From assembly GCA_020226215.1 (NCBI GenBank), contig CM035232.1:48298179-48362178 (forward strand): DNA of 64,000 nucleotides, written 5' to 3'. The notes beneath the pieces are model-generated. The model had not been told where the DNA came from and did not search any database. It saw only the letters and a program-made list of their open reading frames with translations. Each line of letters opens with the position of its first letter. Positions within the stretch are counted from its first letter, which is position 1. The stretch comes from Sindora glabra. Taxonomy: Eukaryota; Streptophyta; Magnoliopsida; Fabales; Fabaceae. The position numbers and the translations under genes were made by a program. Of the stretch, positions 21,446 through 34,437 are shown piece after piece.

Positions 21446-24400
21446 AGGATTAATTTGATATTAATTTAATCTTTCAAAAATGAACTTATCCATTTACTTT
21501 AATACTTGAAATTCATGATATTAAAAAATTTAAAAATAACACTAAATATTATTACTCAATTAAATTTGCTACAATAAAATTCTAGATTCGAATTTTCGTG
21601 TTCTGTGCCGTCATTGTAAAAAATATCATACATGGCAAATAATATATTTCTTGAATTTAGGATCGGTCTTTCTGCGGCAATCTCGCTGCATTTTACAAGG
21701 GCGAGGGCAGAAAATCTCTCATTCTGCCAAAATAAAATTTCCAATGTCTTCTTAGATAAAACTGGTCCTACAACACGTGGGTATGGTGACAGAAGTGTCT
21801 GAACTTCTCAAATCCTAAACACAATGGAGTGTGCCATGAAGACTCCTTCCCCTAGAAGGACATAGAACCAACAACAAGGCATGTAAGATGCCCCAGCAGA
21901 ACTGTCACTCTTCAATTTTTTAGTATTGCAGTTAGGGTTTTTGAATTAAATTTAAAATTTAATCAAAATTCTTTCTTTTTAGGCTACAACTAGTGTTTCC
22001 AGCAGCACATCACGTCACATGCCTGTGACAGAAAGGTATCCAGATCATTACAATCAATTGGACCAATTTCTGTAAATACTTTATAGAAATTTTTACTAGT
22101 GTTTCGAGCTGAATTCTTGTTGATGGACAGGAGTTGCGTCTCCAATCACAATATTGAATGTAATATTACTGTTATGGGTAGCATTACAACTATAATTTCT
22201 ATAATTTTATATTGTAATGACCATATTATATTGGGAATTCCGTTAATCATACCTGAAACTGCAGCAATTTAATGATTAAATTATTTTAAAATATATGATA
22301 CACTTTGAGGAATAGAGTGGATGAAGAAAGTAAATAATTATAAATTAAGATAACTTTTTTGGTAATTTATTATTTACCAAATTTTGAATATTTAATTTTC
22401 TTATTAAAAGTCGTGATTATCCACTATATTGTGTAACATTTTAAGATAGTTAAATTCCGCAATTTAATATCATATATGAACAGACTTTAACTCTTTTGAA
22501 ATTTGTAAAATACAGTTTTTTTTTAATATTTTTGAGAATTTATTTTCAAATGATTCACATATACTCTTTACGATTTCATAAGATTTTTAATTATTTACAC
22601 TTTTTTATTTTTTTACAATAATTTATCTCTAACTTCACCTTTACACATTGCAATCATATCATGACAACTATATCTAATTTTTTTAATTTAATTTCATGAC
22701 AAAGTAAGGAGCAAACTTTTTTTTCTGAGCCAATATTCGTTGGTCATAGCTTTTAATTTCTGCAACACTGATTACAAGAGACAGAGCATATGTCTTCAAA
22801 ACAAAAAAACTAAAAGAATACATTTGAGTAGCTTTTTTTCTTTGAATTCATATAAATTCATGAACTAATTTAATCTTCTTTTTCAAAAGCCTGATACAGC
22901 TCTATACATATCACCCAAATCCCTCAGAAAGTTAATTATTAAAAAGACAACAAAATTACGAGGAAAAATGGGCCTCAATATTCTCTTTTGTATATTTAAA
23001 GTCTGTCTCAGATGTTTCTGCAACATATATAGCTTTTAAAATGTGATTTTTCGTTTCTTTTTCCCTTAAAAGTGTTATGGTAATATAATCTAATTGCAGA
23101 GTGAATCTTCTCTCACCAAATCCATTTAAATAAAGGAACTTGGATACTAAAAAAAATGGAATTTAGCATATAAGAAGTTCTATATGGTAGGAATTGCCCA
23201 GATATGCAAGCAGAAAACATTTTTTCATCTCATATTTGTCAAGTGAATCGTCGGTCAACCACTTTGAAAATTAGAACATTAATGTAATTCTCTCCCAATA
23301 AAGATCTTAATTCAAATCATCTACTTAGTAACAAGTAAAACTCATCCGGATCCAACATACTCTGCTAAATCAATACCTTGTTGATTATTCATTTCATATT
23401 TCTTTCAATAAAGAAGTATGCATTCATATTAGGATTTGATTATTTTGTGGGAAGTTAAATATCTTTTGTGGAAATATCTCTCTTTTGCTTGTGATTCTAG
23501 CTATAAAAACTTAAAGATCATAGAAATTATTTTATTTGTTCAATGTTACATATGAGGCATAGCAAAAAATAATGTCCACTTCTGAGTAAAAGTTATTTTC
23601 TTCCCTACCACTGCATTATTCATTTTTTTTAATTATAAGATATATAGATAGTATAAAAGTTCCTTACTTTTATAAATACAAATAAAATTTTTGTGCTAAT
23701 GATATTTTCCAATAAAGAAAACAGAAATTATTTGTTACCAGAACATGTATAAAACAGAAATTATTTGTTACCAGAACATGTATTTAAAGCTTCTCTAAAC
23801 AAAAAATCCTGGGATTATTATTGAATTATATGAGCAAAGTTTGAAGCGGGGATTTATATTTAAAAAACCCCTCACTCTTTCCCCAGAAGAAGATTAAAAG
23901 GATGACAGAAGCTAAACTTTAAGCATCACAAACAGTTCATCATTGTTCTAAAAAGGACATTAAGAGGTGCAAGCTTGGAAACCCAGAATTTCAATCCATC
24001 AGATGATTCCTCTTTATCTTCAAAACTCTGATTAATAATCTCATCATATCAAAATAAAATAAATCCATGAACCACATCTGTATCTATAGTATAGTACACG
24101 AAATAATAAACAAATCAGATAAAACTGTAACCAAATAGGATTTAATTTAGTTAAAGGAGGGAAAAAAATACTAGATGATGATGAAAAACTACTATTAAAT
24201 TATCCCAGAAATCAGTTAAAAAGAAACGAATGATCTATTTTATTCCAAGCATAGAACCAAAAAGAGAAAGAAAGTTCATAATTCATATACACTGATCATA
24301 AACAAGCTTCCTCTCCACAGTCTTCTACACAAACCTATTAATTTTTTAGTACCCTAATTAACTTTGGCACTCTTTTTTCCAACTTGTATCTCCCAAACTA

Positions 24401-24482
24401 CAACACCACCAGTAGTTCACAACAGCATATTGATAATCGGATCCCTACCTCTCCCTTATCGCAACCTTTCTACTTATCTTAT
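21446..24482. other. Intergenic DNA downstream of the AHL gene
   Basis: AT-rich, no gene recognised. A 33-bp segment (AACAGAAATTATTTGTTACC...) is duplicated in tandem at about 23721-23783. The last few hundred bases are the presumed 3' UTR and terminator region of the minus-strand AHL gene; no single polyadenylation signal can be picked with confidence. Confidence 0.4.
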
Positions 24483-25346
24483 TTAGTATGGTGGCGGCCG
24501 GCCGCCGTGAGTCCAAGGAAAGGCTTCATGCCCCACCTGCCCACCGCCACCGTTGGGCAATAGATTTGGCGGCAGATTATAAAGAGGAAGAGATGATGGA
24601 TCTGGAATCCCGGCCTGCAACTGGGCTTCCCTGCTCCCAATCCCAGGCGGAGAGCCTCCGGCAGCTCCATGAGCGGAGCCGCCGGCTTCATCATCATCTT
24701 CAAGAGGTAATCTTTCATACGTTGCATTAGCAAAGGTTGCAGCAATGACCATCACGGGTCCTGCTGCAACTAGTGATCCAACCACGCTTCCTCCCACGAC
24801 CTGCCCCTGTCCTCCTGAAAGGTACACCGTGAGTCCGGTCGCTCCTGGAGGGGCAGGTCCTGGGAGGAATGCCCCGGTTAGGGACAGAATCTCAAACCTG
24901 CCATGAAGCGCCACCACAGCCCCCGGAGCAGCAGGTTGTCTGAGAGTAACGTTGGCCACAGAGCCACTTCCACTGAGCACACAAACACCACGTTGACGCC
25001 TTCTCGCGAATTGGGCAACACTTTCTGCTACATCAGCTCCGCCGGCGACCTCCATGACATGGCTTCTCAGGGCATTGGGGCTGTCCCTGGTCACCAAAAT
25101 AGGTGGTTTCGGTTTGTTTTTGGATCCCGGCGGCCGGCCTCTCGGTCTGCGGTTTCCAACCTCAACTGCACCCTCTTTCGGTTCGTCTCCGGTGTCTCCG
25201 TCCTCATCTTGGTCTCTGCTGCCGCCGTTTCGGCCACTGCTTTCATTAATGGAAAGCTCAGTGTGGCGTTTGCTTAGGGCAGGTGAATTCGCCGCCGGGT
25301 CTACGCCCGGCAGCCCCACCTGACCGGTCCACCAAGGATTAGCCAG
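24483..25346 (-). CDS. AHL19/20-like: AT-hook motif nuclear-localized protein, AHL19/AHL20-like
   Basis: A single-exon frame of 287 codons encodes a plant AHL protein, a nuclear DNA-binding regulator that binds AT-rich minor grooves and oligomerises. The N-terminus reads ANPWWTGQVGLPG, matching the MANPWW start of AHL19/AHL20. An acidic stretch (DQDEDGDTGDEP) precedes a type-I AT-hook RPRGRPPGSKNKPKPP at residues ~67-82. The PPC/DUF296 domain follows at ~93-210, with the GRFEIL signature at ~149-154 and GQVVGGSVVG after it. The tail ends in NLPPNLLPNGGGG and GRPPPY. The position of the initiator Met is CTG (25344-25346), in a good context (G at -3, G at +4). There is no in-frame ATG between the upstream TGA (25362-25364) and the PPC domain. 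The GC-rich body stands out sharply from its AT-rich surroundings. Family assignment is firm; the start is the uncertain part. Confidence 0.93.
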   Translation of the reverse strand: MANPWWTGQVGLPGVDPAANSPALSKRHTELSINESSGRNGGSRDQDEDGDTGDEPKEGAVEVGNRRPRGRPPGSKNKPKPPILVTRDSPNALRSHVMEVAGGADVAESVAQFARRRQRGVCVLSGSGSVANVTLRQPAAPGAVVALHGRFEILSLTGAFLPGPAPPGATGLTVYLSGGQGQVVGGSVVGSLVAAGPVMVIAATFANATYERLPLEDDDEAGGSAHGAAGGSPPGIGSREAQLQAGIPDPSSLPLYNLPPNLLPNGGGGQVGHEAFPWTHGGRPPPY

Positions 25347-26010
25347 AGCTGCTTGTAAGATTCAGCGAAAGGAAAAACAGCTTAGTGAGGAAGAAAAACC
25401 AGAAAGCAATTGAGTTCAGTTGCCTTTACCAATACTGATCACTTGAAGTAGAGATTATATGCTTTGTGTTCTTAATTTTTCCTTCACTTATTTCAGAATT
25501 TAAGGGATCAAAGAAAAAGTCAAACCCTCAAGAAACAAAGGCTAGTTCTTGTCTGACCTAGCAAGGAAAAAATACAGATGCTTTCTGAGCCATAGATTAC
25601 AAGCAAGAGACAGTACTCGAGGAGAGAGAAAGATTAATTGAAAAGGAAAGAGAGGCTGTGAAGAAGAGAGAATTGGATTCAAATTTGCTGAAGGAATCAA
25701 GAAAAGGGTCTGAAGGAAATTAATTAATTGAGCGGTTTCATCAAAGAACGGTTTATTAATTTATATTTCCTGCTTTTGTGCTACTTATCAAGAAGTGATC
25801 TCAGTGGACGAAACATGGAATAGATGCGAAACCCTTCACAGAATCAAGCAGAAAGAAGGAACGCAGGAGAGAGAAAGAGCTAGAGAGAGAATAAATAAAC
25901 CAAAGCAAAGCCAGAGAGATTGAGTTGAAACAAGAGACTGTAAATAAGATAAAGAAAGAGAAGAAAGAAGTTGTTTGGTGATGACAAGCACCGCTGAGAA
26001 ATATAATAAT
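25347..26010 (-). promoter_or_regulatory. AHL leader region with three uORFs and a likely leader intron
   Basis: Reading on the minus strand, a CT-rich leader (around 25860-25980, typical of plant promoters and 5' UTRs) is followed by three short upstream ORFs: 25816-25781 (11 codons plus stop), 25741-25724 (5 codons) and 25593-25558 (11 codons). Nearer the CDS, ATTG/GTAAAG at about 25430 and a pyrimidine-rich stretch ending ACAAGCAG at 25349 would define an ~80-bp leader intron. Splicing it places no AUG in frame with the coding sequence. A TATA-like ATTATATTTC lies at about 25998-26010. Confidence 0.5.
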
Positions 26011-27241
26011 GGTTCAGTAGTTTATGGGTTTGAGCTTTGTTGTGAAGTGGGGAAGCTAAGAATTATTTTCAGGCCTTGAAAACTTATTTATTTTATAATT
26101 TTATTAATTTTTGATGGAATTATATTATAATACTTAGGAAAAACAGTATAAGCGCTGCTTTTTGAGGATCTCGGAAATTAGGGTTTTTTATGGGGTCGCG
26201 TGCGCGTGGCCAGGTGGAGAGCACGTCGTTTTCTCGATCCTAATACAAACACCGACGTATTCCATTAGAAAGAGAGGGCTTTCAATGGTTGCTTCTACAA
26301 TAGCTAAAGTAATAAAGTTCTAAAATACGGTTTACAACATAATTCGACTCTAACATTAGGTTGGATTTATATTTTGCTTCTATAATTATATTTACAACAG
26401 CAGCATATATATAAAATGTTAGTTACATATATGTATTTATTTTAAGGCTGGGATATACTAAACAATTTATAATGATATTTATAGATTATCTAAATCATTG
26501 GAATTGCGATGGTACTATAATTAGGGATGCAAAATGGATATAACAGATTTTAAACAGAGGAGATTTGTGCTAGCATTGGCTTGCCTGCGTAGATCTATAC
26601 TTTTAATAGACTATAAAAAGACAATTACATTGACTTTCATCAAGTTTTAGTAAAGTTATACAAATTATCTTACTAATTTTAAAATTCATACAAACCTCCT
26701 GGAAAAAAATATTATGTTTAAATTTAAAATTAAAATTTTCTTTAATAAAATGATAAAAAAAGATAATTATAAATTTAAATTAAATGATATATATACCAAC
26801 ATGAGATATTTTATATATTTTGTGATAAAATATAATTTGATTAAGGTCAAATAATTAAAATATGATTGATGAAAAAGTTAAATTTTAATATAACTGTTAT
26901 AAATTTTCAATCATTTAAATTTAAGTAAAGTATATCTTTGATAATAAAATATTTAAATTATCATATATTATTTGATTTGAATTTATAAATATTTTTATTA
27001 TTTTATTGAACAAAAATTAAAATTCTGATTCTAATATTATTTAGTATTTTAAAAAAGGTCAATATAAGTTTTAAAATTAAAAGAAGTTTTGTATAATTTC
27101 AATAAAAGTCAAGGAAGATTAATATATTTTTTTCTGAAAATAATATGACCACATTATCTGACCCTCGTAACTTCATGCATTACAAATTGTATGGGTTATA
27201 TTTTTGGGTCTTCAAAATATTGAAACATTTCCGATACAACA

Positions 27242-27272
<31 letters not shown>

Positions 27273-28019
27273 AGGAGTGACTCATAAGTTGGCTTATTAG
27301 GGGCAGAGGGTGAAACTTTTCTTTCAAGGGCCCAAAAAGATTACTAAAATATATTTTTTTGGCAGGGTAAGCAATTAGAACTGTTAAAAAAAATCCAAAC
27401 AAAATATCTATTTATTTTTGTTAAATTTGCACAAACCTTGCTTAAATGAGCTTTAATATATATAATAGTTATTTTTAATAAATAATAATAAAAAATAATA
27501 AATTCAATTTTCACACAATCTCTCTGTCTCTTTGTTTTTTTAGCTAATTTCTTTCTTTTTAAAAAAATAAGAAAAATTCAACGATAATTAGAAGTGTTTA
27601 ATAAAACTAAAATATTTATCACTAAATTTTAAGTGTTGAATCTATTAATTACTAAACTTACGGTGTTTGAAAAGTTTCTTACTTTAAGCATGGAATTTAA
27701 TTAATAATTTCAAATTTTTATTACAAAATATTAGAATTTTAAAAAATTTTAAAATTATCCTTGATTATAATTTTACAAAATTCTATACATATCCTGAAAT
27801 AATATGATATATATTGTATGTTCAATTATTATTCTAAAAATAGAGATAACATTAAAGGTATTTGTTGCAATAAAATCTCACTAAAATAAAAGCTATGAAA
27901 AGTATTTAACCACAAAATGAATTTAATGAATATTAACTCTTTTAAATGTTTTATCTTAATAACTCATATAAAGAAAATCTAATTTCAAGTTTGAATCTAC
28001 CAAATTAATACTAAAAAAA
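26011..28019. other. AT-rich intergenic DNA, upstream of AHL
   Basis: Contains the distal AHL promoter, which cannot be delimited, and a (TA)n run at 27246-27272. A short GC-richer piece with GTCGCGTGCGCGTGGC occurs at about 26195-26210. No gene is recognised. Confidence 0.4.
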
Positions 28020-28037
28020 AATTGCATTTAGCTATAG

Positions 28038-30925
28038 AAATTAGTGATGGATTTAGAGACAGTTTTTTTTATTGGTTAATAAGACTTTAAAAGTCATATT
28101 TATCTTGTAAATTTAGCGATGAATTTTTCAAAACACCACTAATTTTGTTGTTATTTTTTTCAAAATTATAGTAACTTTCCATTTGAAACTTTATCCTTGC
28201 TAATTTCAATAATACATTTTACTAATGGAATTAGTGACAGAACAAAAAAATATATGTAGGCCTTGGCAACCCACATCCAAGAGGGGTGAATTGGGTGTTT
28301 TTTAGAACTTTTATCATTTTTGAAAATCTCTTTGAAAAATTTTTGATTTTAGGAAGTCGTGAGAAGAATTTTAATTTAAATGATTCAAATAGAGCTTTAT
28401 CAAATGTTTCCATTCAAGACATAATAATTTAAAAATCAATGCAAATTAACTCATTTAACTATGCACAAACAAATCATTAAGAAACAAATCCAAGATAATT
28501 CAATAGAGAAGTTAGCACATAACATATAACAATTCAATGTACTTGTACAAAGCAACTCATTCAACTATGCGTAGAAAAGGAAAGTTAAATTTCTCTTTCA
28601 ATTATTCAATCATCCAAGTGTAAAGACTAACATTGAAGCACAATATATTCAACACTTTCATCAACTATGCATAAACAAGTCATCAAGAAGCATATACATA
28701 AATATATAATCCTTTTAAGCATTTAACCATCCAAGCATCAATATAAGCATTCAAACACAATATCTTCAACAAACAACAAAAACAACAAAATAGGGCATGT
28801 AACAAGAAAAATTGAGACAAGTGCAGAAGATATAAAGAGATAGGTTATAGAGATCAAATATAAGAATTTATAATGGTTTCAGCCTTGAAGATCTAACATT
28901 CCAAGGTGTATGTCCACTATTTAAGCTTTTCAAGCTTATGTTTCAATTTATTATCTCTTCAAGTTTCAACTGAGCACTTGAAGAAGTCTCTTTATAATAT
29001 TTTCCCTCTTCTTTGAGCAAATTCACTCTTTACAAAGGATTTCTCATCCTTTCAAAGATTCTCTAAGAGATATCTCACCCTTTATAATTAGAAACTGATA
29101 CAAGATGAATATAGAATTAAACAAACCCTCTCATAGGGTAGATGAAACAAATAAAGTCCTAAAATAAAGAATTTTCACAAAGAGGAGTTTAAATCATGAT
29201 TTAATGAAAGAAGGAATAGAATGATGTTAAAGATTGAAGTTCAAGCTCTCTCTTAACTGTATTTAATATTTCTTAGCTTATATAGGAAGCCCATGGAGTA
29301 TTATAGCTGTTTAGGATAGTTAGAAACAAAAACTAGCCATTATTAACCATTATACGCATATTAGAATAGTCAAAATCGATTGGTTAATTGATTTTGATAA
29401 AATGTTTCATCTCTTCCTGTTTGGAATTGATTGGTGAATCAATTTATGTAGACAAAACTATAGACTCAAATTTAAAAGGTCATTACTTCTTCATTTTAAG
29501 TTTGTTTTGAACAAATAATCTATTGTTGGAAAGATATTTAAGTCTACTTTCAAATGAGATTAGTTTCATTCTCATATCTAATATAGTTTTTGAAATATGT
29601 TTAAAATAATGAGCAAAAGTTAGAAAGAGTAGATCTGTAAAAATCTAATTTTGAAAATCAAATTGTAAAATTTATAACTCTTTCATATCTTGATCATTTT
29701 AAGGAAATAACCTGTCCATAGAAAGCTCTAAATCTATTTTCATATAAAAATAATTTTATGCTCATATCGCTTATAATTTTTGAGATATGGTCAAAACAAT
29801 GAGCACATATCAGAAAAGATTGAAATGTAGAAAATTAATTACTAGACTCATATTGAAAAAATCATAATTCTTTCATATATTGATCATTTTAAGCAAATGA
29901 TATTTCCATGGAAAGCTTTTTGTGTTTATTTTAATATAGAAAAAGTTTGACAATCAAATCATAAGTATTTTATGATATGTGATCAAAAGAATACCAAAGG
30001 TCAAAACTAGAAACATAAAAAAACTCATATCTTATTTGTTTTTGAAATATCCCTATAGGTTATCTTGTAAAAACATGATTATGGACTATATTTTCTTAAA
30101 ACATTTTGGCCAAGATAAGATTATGAAAACATGTTTGAGCTCTATATCATGAAATATTCTATTTTACAAAAAAGTGTAAGCCTAAAATGAAAAATTATAC
30201 CAATCAAGTTCTAGGGCTTTTCTTGATGCTGCTAAGTTTTTAAACACTTTGATATTCTTATCCTTCAATATTTGGATCACATTTTCTTTCTTGCATTTCT
30301 TCCTTGTTTTTGAGTCGAGCATAATATGATTTTCCATTCCTTTACTTCAATGCTCACTCTTCTTTATTTTATACTTTCCTATGTAATAGACATAGATTTT
30401 ACAAACCATATATATAGTTAGTTTAATATATTATATCAAGATATTGATATGCATGATTCATATATATATATATATAACAAATTAGCATAAGAATATGCAT
30501 AATCATCCTATCATGTATCTTGACCAATCATATACTTATTGATTCTTGTATAAAATATAATTCTTTTAACACATAATCAAGCATTGCTATTACAATCATA
30601 ATCTAGCATGTCTATTGAATGTTTTATAATGTTTTGGGTATAAAGACATGTAATATTATTACAAACATTTATTTGTCATCGTTAAAACTCATCACATGAA
30701 ACTTTAAGGCTAGCAAAATAGGATTTTCAAGTATTGACGAATGTAACAAAGAATTTTTACACGACAATTTACAAAGTCTTTTGGTAGTGAGGTTTTTTCT
30801 TCTTTTTTTTTTTGAAAAGTAATGATGAAATTAGAGATAAACATTGGTAAATTCATCCATAGTCTAAATGTATGTATTGTTTCATTAACCATTAATTAGT
30901 GAAATATATATACATCACTAATTTT
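28038..30925. repeat. Dispersed repeat with GAGGGGTGAATTGGGT signature
   Basis: At about 28275 the sequence AAGAGGGGTGAATTGGGTGT, followed further on by TTATAATGGTTTCAGCC and GTGTATGTCCACTATTTAAG (about 28870-28925), matches a dispersed repeat type I recall from many plant genomes. I cannot assign it to a transposon order with confidence. It extends to at least about 30250 and has no coding capacity. Flanking it, AAATTAGTGATG (28038-28049) and its reverse complement (30913-30925) hint at an outer inverted pair, as in CACTA-type subterminal repeats, but the match is only about 12 bp. Confidence 0.35.
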
Positions 30926-31084
30926 GATTATATATCAAAGCTCAACATCAGACTTCTCATTTTTTTCCTTCCTTTGTCTCCTTTTCCTCCTTTCTTCTTT
31001 ATCATTACACCACTCTACCCATTGTGTGGCTTTCATCATCACTATTGCACTATCCTTGTCCTGCTAAGCATTTTAATTAGTAAG

Positions 31085-31750
31085 TTTTATTTGTTTTTAT
31101 AATAATTTATTAATTTTCATTTTTTTTATTTTTTAGGATTTAATTTTGTAATCTATGATTATTTTCTGTATTGTAGTGATATTTATTGCAATGCTAAATA
31201 TTATTGTGACAGATTATTGTATTGTTAATTTTCTTAAAAAATATTTTTAACGAGTTTTTTAATTTTTTATTTTCTTAGGATTTAGTTTTGTGATTTATAA
31301 TTATTTTATGTATTTTAATGACATTTTTAGTGTTGTTAAATATTTTTATGCTGGATTGTCATATTATTGATTATTTTGTCCAAAAAAAAAAATACTTTAA
31401 AGGAGTTTTATAATTTTTTTAGGTTTTAATTTTGTGATTTGTAATTATTTCGTGTATTGTAGTAATTTTTTTGTATTGTTGAATATTTTTTACTAGATTG
31501 TTGTATTATTGATTATTTTGTGCAAAAAAATCACTTTTATGAAGTTTTTATATTTTTAGGATTAATTTTGTGATTATTTTGCGTATTGTAGTGATATTTT
31601 TGTATTATTGAATATTTTTATATTTGATTGTTGTATTGTTGACTATTTTTAAAAAATTCATTTTTAGGGATATTTTAATTTTTTAAGATTTAATTTTGTA
31701 ATTATTTTGTGCATATTGTAGCATTTTTTTGTATCATTGAATATTTCTAA
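31085..31750 (+). repeat. Diverged minisatellite, five units of ~80-170 bp
   Basis: Five successive units start near 31085, 31254, 31404, 31544 and 31671. Each reads roughly GTTTTTTAATTTTTT, AGGATTTAATTTTGTGAT, TAATTATTTTGTGTATTGTA, then GTATTGTTGAATATTTTT and GATTGTTGTATTATTGATTA. The units shrink to the right and are clearly diverged, so the array is old. Confidence 0.7.
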
Positions 31751-32933
31751 CTCACTCAGCTTTAATATTTAATGCTTTCCCTCTATTTCTACCCTAGCTC
31801 CAACAAGGTTGGTGGGTTATAAGATTAAGGTAATTTATTCTAATACAATGGATGGCAAGGTTGAAATAATTCATTTTAATGTAGTGGGTTGCACAATTGA
31901 GGTAATTCATTCTAGTTGTTTCTTGATTCTTAATTGATAGTTGCTACAAAATGCTTTTATTCTAATGTAAGTTGTATTGTGATGAATATGTATATTTAAT
32001 GATAAAGGCAAATATAGGTTGTTAGTTTTTAAGAAACTAATACAAACCATTACATCTCTTATTTATCATAATACTTTGCATTTTTTAAATTACTTATTTT
32101 AGTAAATAAGTTAACATACATAGAATGGAAAATTGTCATGCCATTATGGATTTCAAATTTTATAAACCATCATATCATTATCGATTTAGGGTTTCATCGT
32201 TTATTGAGTTTTCTACTATAATAGAGCTATATTAAGTGCATCATGTGTAAGTGAAAATATTGAATTTTTAAATTTCTTATCAGATATATTAGATAGTATC
32301 ATGTATGAATCTAATAAATCTCAGTGTTTGAACCCATTGAACTATTATAATATTGAATGATAAACCACATCTACTTTTTAACAAAATGTTAATTGTAAAA
32401 GTTGAATTTTCTACTTAGTATTACTAACTTAATAAATGTTAGAGTATTTGCAAGTTTACTAAAGATTTAACATAAAATTTAAATTTTTTATATAAAATCT
32501 ATTAATATTTCACAAAACTCATCTTTTATTTGTATTTTGTATCTTGTAATTACATGAAAAGGTTAAAATTTCATAAATTAAATTGTATAAAAAATTTTTT
32601 AGAATTTTCTTTTATATGAAAATTACAACTTTTGATAAAAATTTATAAAAAATATGATAAGTTTTCACAAGAAATTAGGAAAGTATATAATAGTGTAATA
32701 ACAAAAAATAATCCTAAATTTAAAAATTAATTAAATAAATTTGAACCCACTAGTAATGAGTTCTTAGCTCCACCACTAGTTTTCCATGAATGAAAGGCTA
32801 TTTTGCATAATTAGATATGCTTTGTTCTTGTAGATGTGGGAGATCCATATTATTTGGGTTTAGGGTAATTTACCAAACTCAATTCCCTAAGGTAAGACAT
32901 ACAACAAATTCTTCATTTTTATCTACATTTAAT
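31751..32933. other. AT-rich DNA, no gene seen
   Basis: Three short related segments (GGTAATTTATTCTAATACAA and variants) repeat at about 31830-31920. Nothing else is recognisable. Confidence 0.4.
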
Positions 32934-34437
32934 TCTTGTTTCAATTCATTCACTGTTAATTTAATGGAGCAAATCTAAGACTAGTATTGTTAAGAAGAAG
33001 GAACTACTTCGAGGATACCATTGTGTAAAGGAACTTTTATTACTATTTATTTCCTCCATTATGCAGCCACTTTCAAATATCTTGTAATCTTATACTTTTT
33101 GTTCGAAGCCATGAGAACCACACTATTTAAGAAAGTGTGCCCTCCTCCCATACTTAAGAAACTATTTATAGAATCATATCAAAGAAATTAAAAATACTAC
33201 TAAGCTAAAAAGAATATATCATTAATAACTTACATATATTGTAGACAATTTCTTATCCATAAAAACATCACTTCTTTTTTTTTCACTTGAATGTGTTGCT
33301 TTACATCAAGCAATGATTAGCTTCCATCACTATTGCTTTCCTCATTCCCTACCTTCTATTAAAACTCATCTCAACAAAAACTTAGTATTTCCATATCTAC
33401 CAATACATGTTTAACCCATTTTCGTTCTTTTAAAAAAGAGATTACACCTCTATCAAATTTAGTGGTGGTAGAGATAATAGTTAACTTAAGATCCTCTTTG
33501 TCTTACCTTTGAATTGATCTCACTTTTCAATAATGCAAAGCTTGTATTGTTAGCTTATAATGATGATCCAAAAGTGGGCCAAATAGATTCTTAGGTCAGC
33601 TCTTCTCCCTACCACAACCACATTTGGAAGAGGTGCAACATCTTTTTCAAGCGAATCGAATGGAAAAGAACTTATATCACCAGATGTTAAAACACTAAGT
33701 ATAATTAAAATGACTTCTCCTAGTAGAAGGCAAAGAGTAAGGGAAGCAATAATGAAAGAGGTCACTCATTATTTGATATGGAGCATCATATTCAAGTTGA
33801 AAAAAAGAAGTGATGCTTTTATGAGTCAAATATCATCTACATTATATGTAAGTTATAGATGATATTTTTTATTAGCTTAGTTGTATTTTTAATTTCTTCA
33901 CTATGATTTTATTAACAATTTCTTAATTATGGGAGGAAGGTACATTTCCACACTTTAATAAAACAAGCAACCAAGGAGGTTATATGGGTCTTATAACTTT
34001 GAAGAAAAAGTGCAAGATAATTAAGTATTTAGAAGTGGCAACATGATCGAGGAAATAAACAATGATAAAAAAATTCTCCTACATTATGACATCTTTGAAG
34101 TAGTTCTTTACTTACATGTCATGACAACCTTTTTAATTTTAAGGCCTTAAGGATTAAAATTGTTTCCATGGACATAAAAGTAAGGACCCGTCTTAAGGAT
34201 AACATAATGTTAGGGAATTTTTAACATCATTCATTTCCTCCATTATATGGCTAACTCTGAATACCCAATTATTTGCACTTTTTCTTCAAAGCAGTTCCTT
34301 GCTTTCATGTCCATAGTAATAATTTTAATTCTTAAGGTCATTATTAGCGAACCTATGTAGAAATATTTACTCATTCTTCCTAACAATACTTTCAAATTCA
34401 CTCCATTAAATTGGCAGTGAATGAATTGAAACATGAT
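32934..34437. repeat. 1.5-kb foldback element with ~560-bp inverted arms
   Basis: The left arm (32934-33500) is the reverse complement, with many point differences, of the right arm (33580-34437). Anchor matches from outside in are TGTTTCAATTCATTCACTG with 34410-34430, GAACTACTTC with 34095-34104, TTTATTTCCTCC with 34040-34070, and AACTTACATATATTGTAGA with its counterpart near 33850. A further anchor is CACCTC...AGTGGTGGTAG with its counterpart near 33610. The loop is about 80 bp. The right arm carries an extra ~265 bp (about 34114-34378) that is itself a smaller inverted duplicate of part of the arm. No transposase is visible. Open frames in it are by-products. Confidence 0.75.

Noticed and set aside
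25317..25319. GTG as the AHL start codon
   Set aside because: GTG starts are not normal in plants, and conserved AHL residues (ANPWWTGQ) lie upstream of it.
24488..25323. Open frames on the plus strand, and another on the minus, over the AHL gene
   Set aside because: They are GC-rich shadows of the AHL coding frame.
33550..33765. 71-codon open frame on the minus strand
   Set aside because: It lies in the arm of the foldback element and shows no domain; it follows from repeat sequence.
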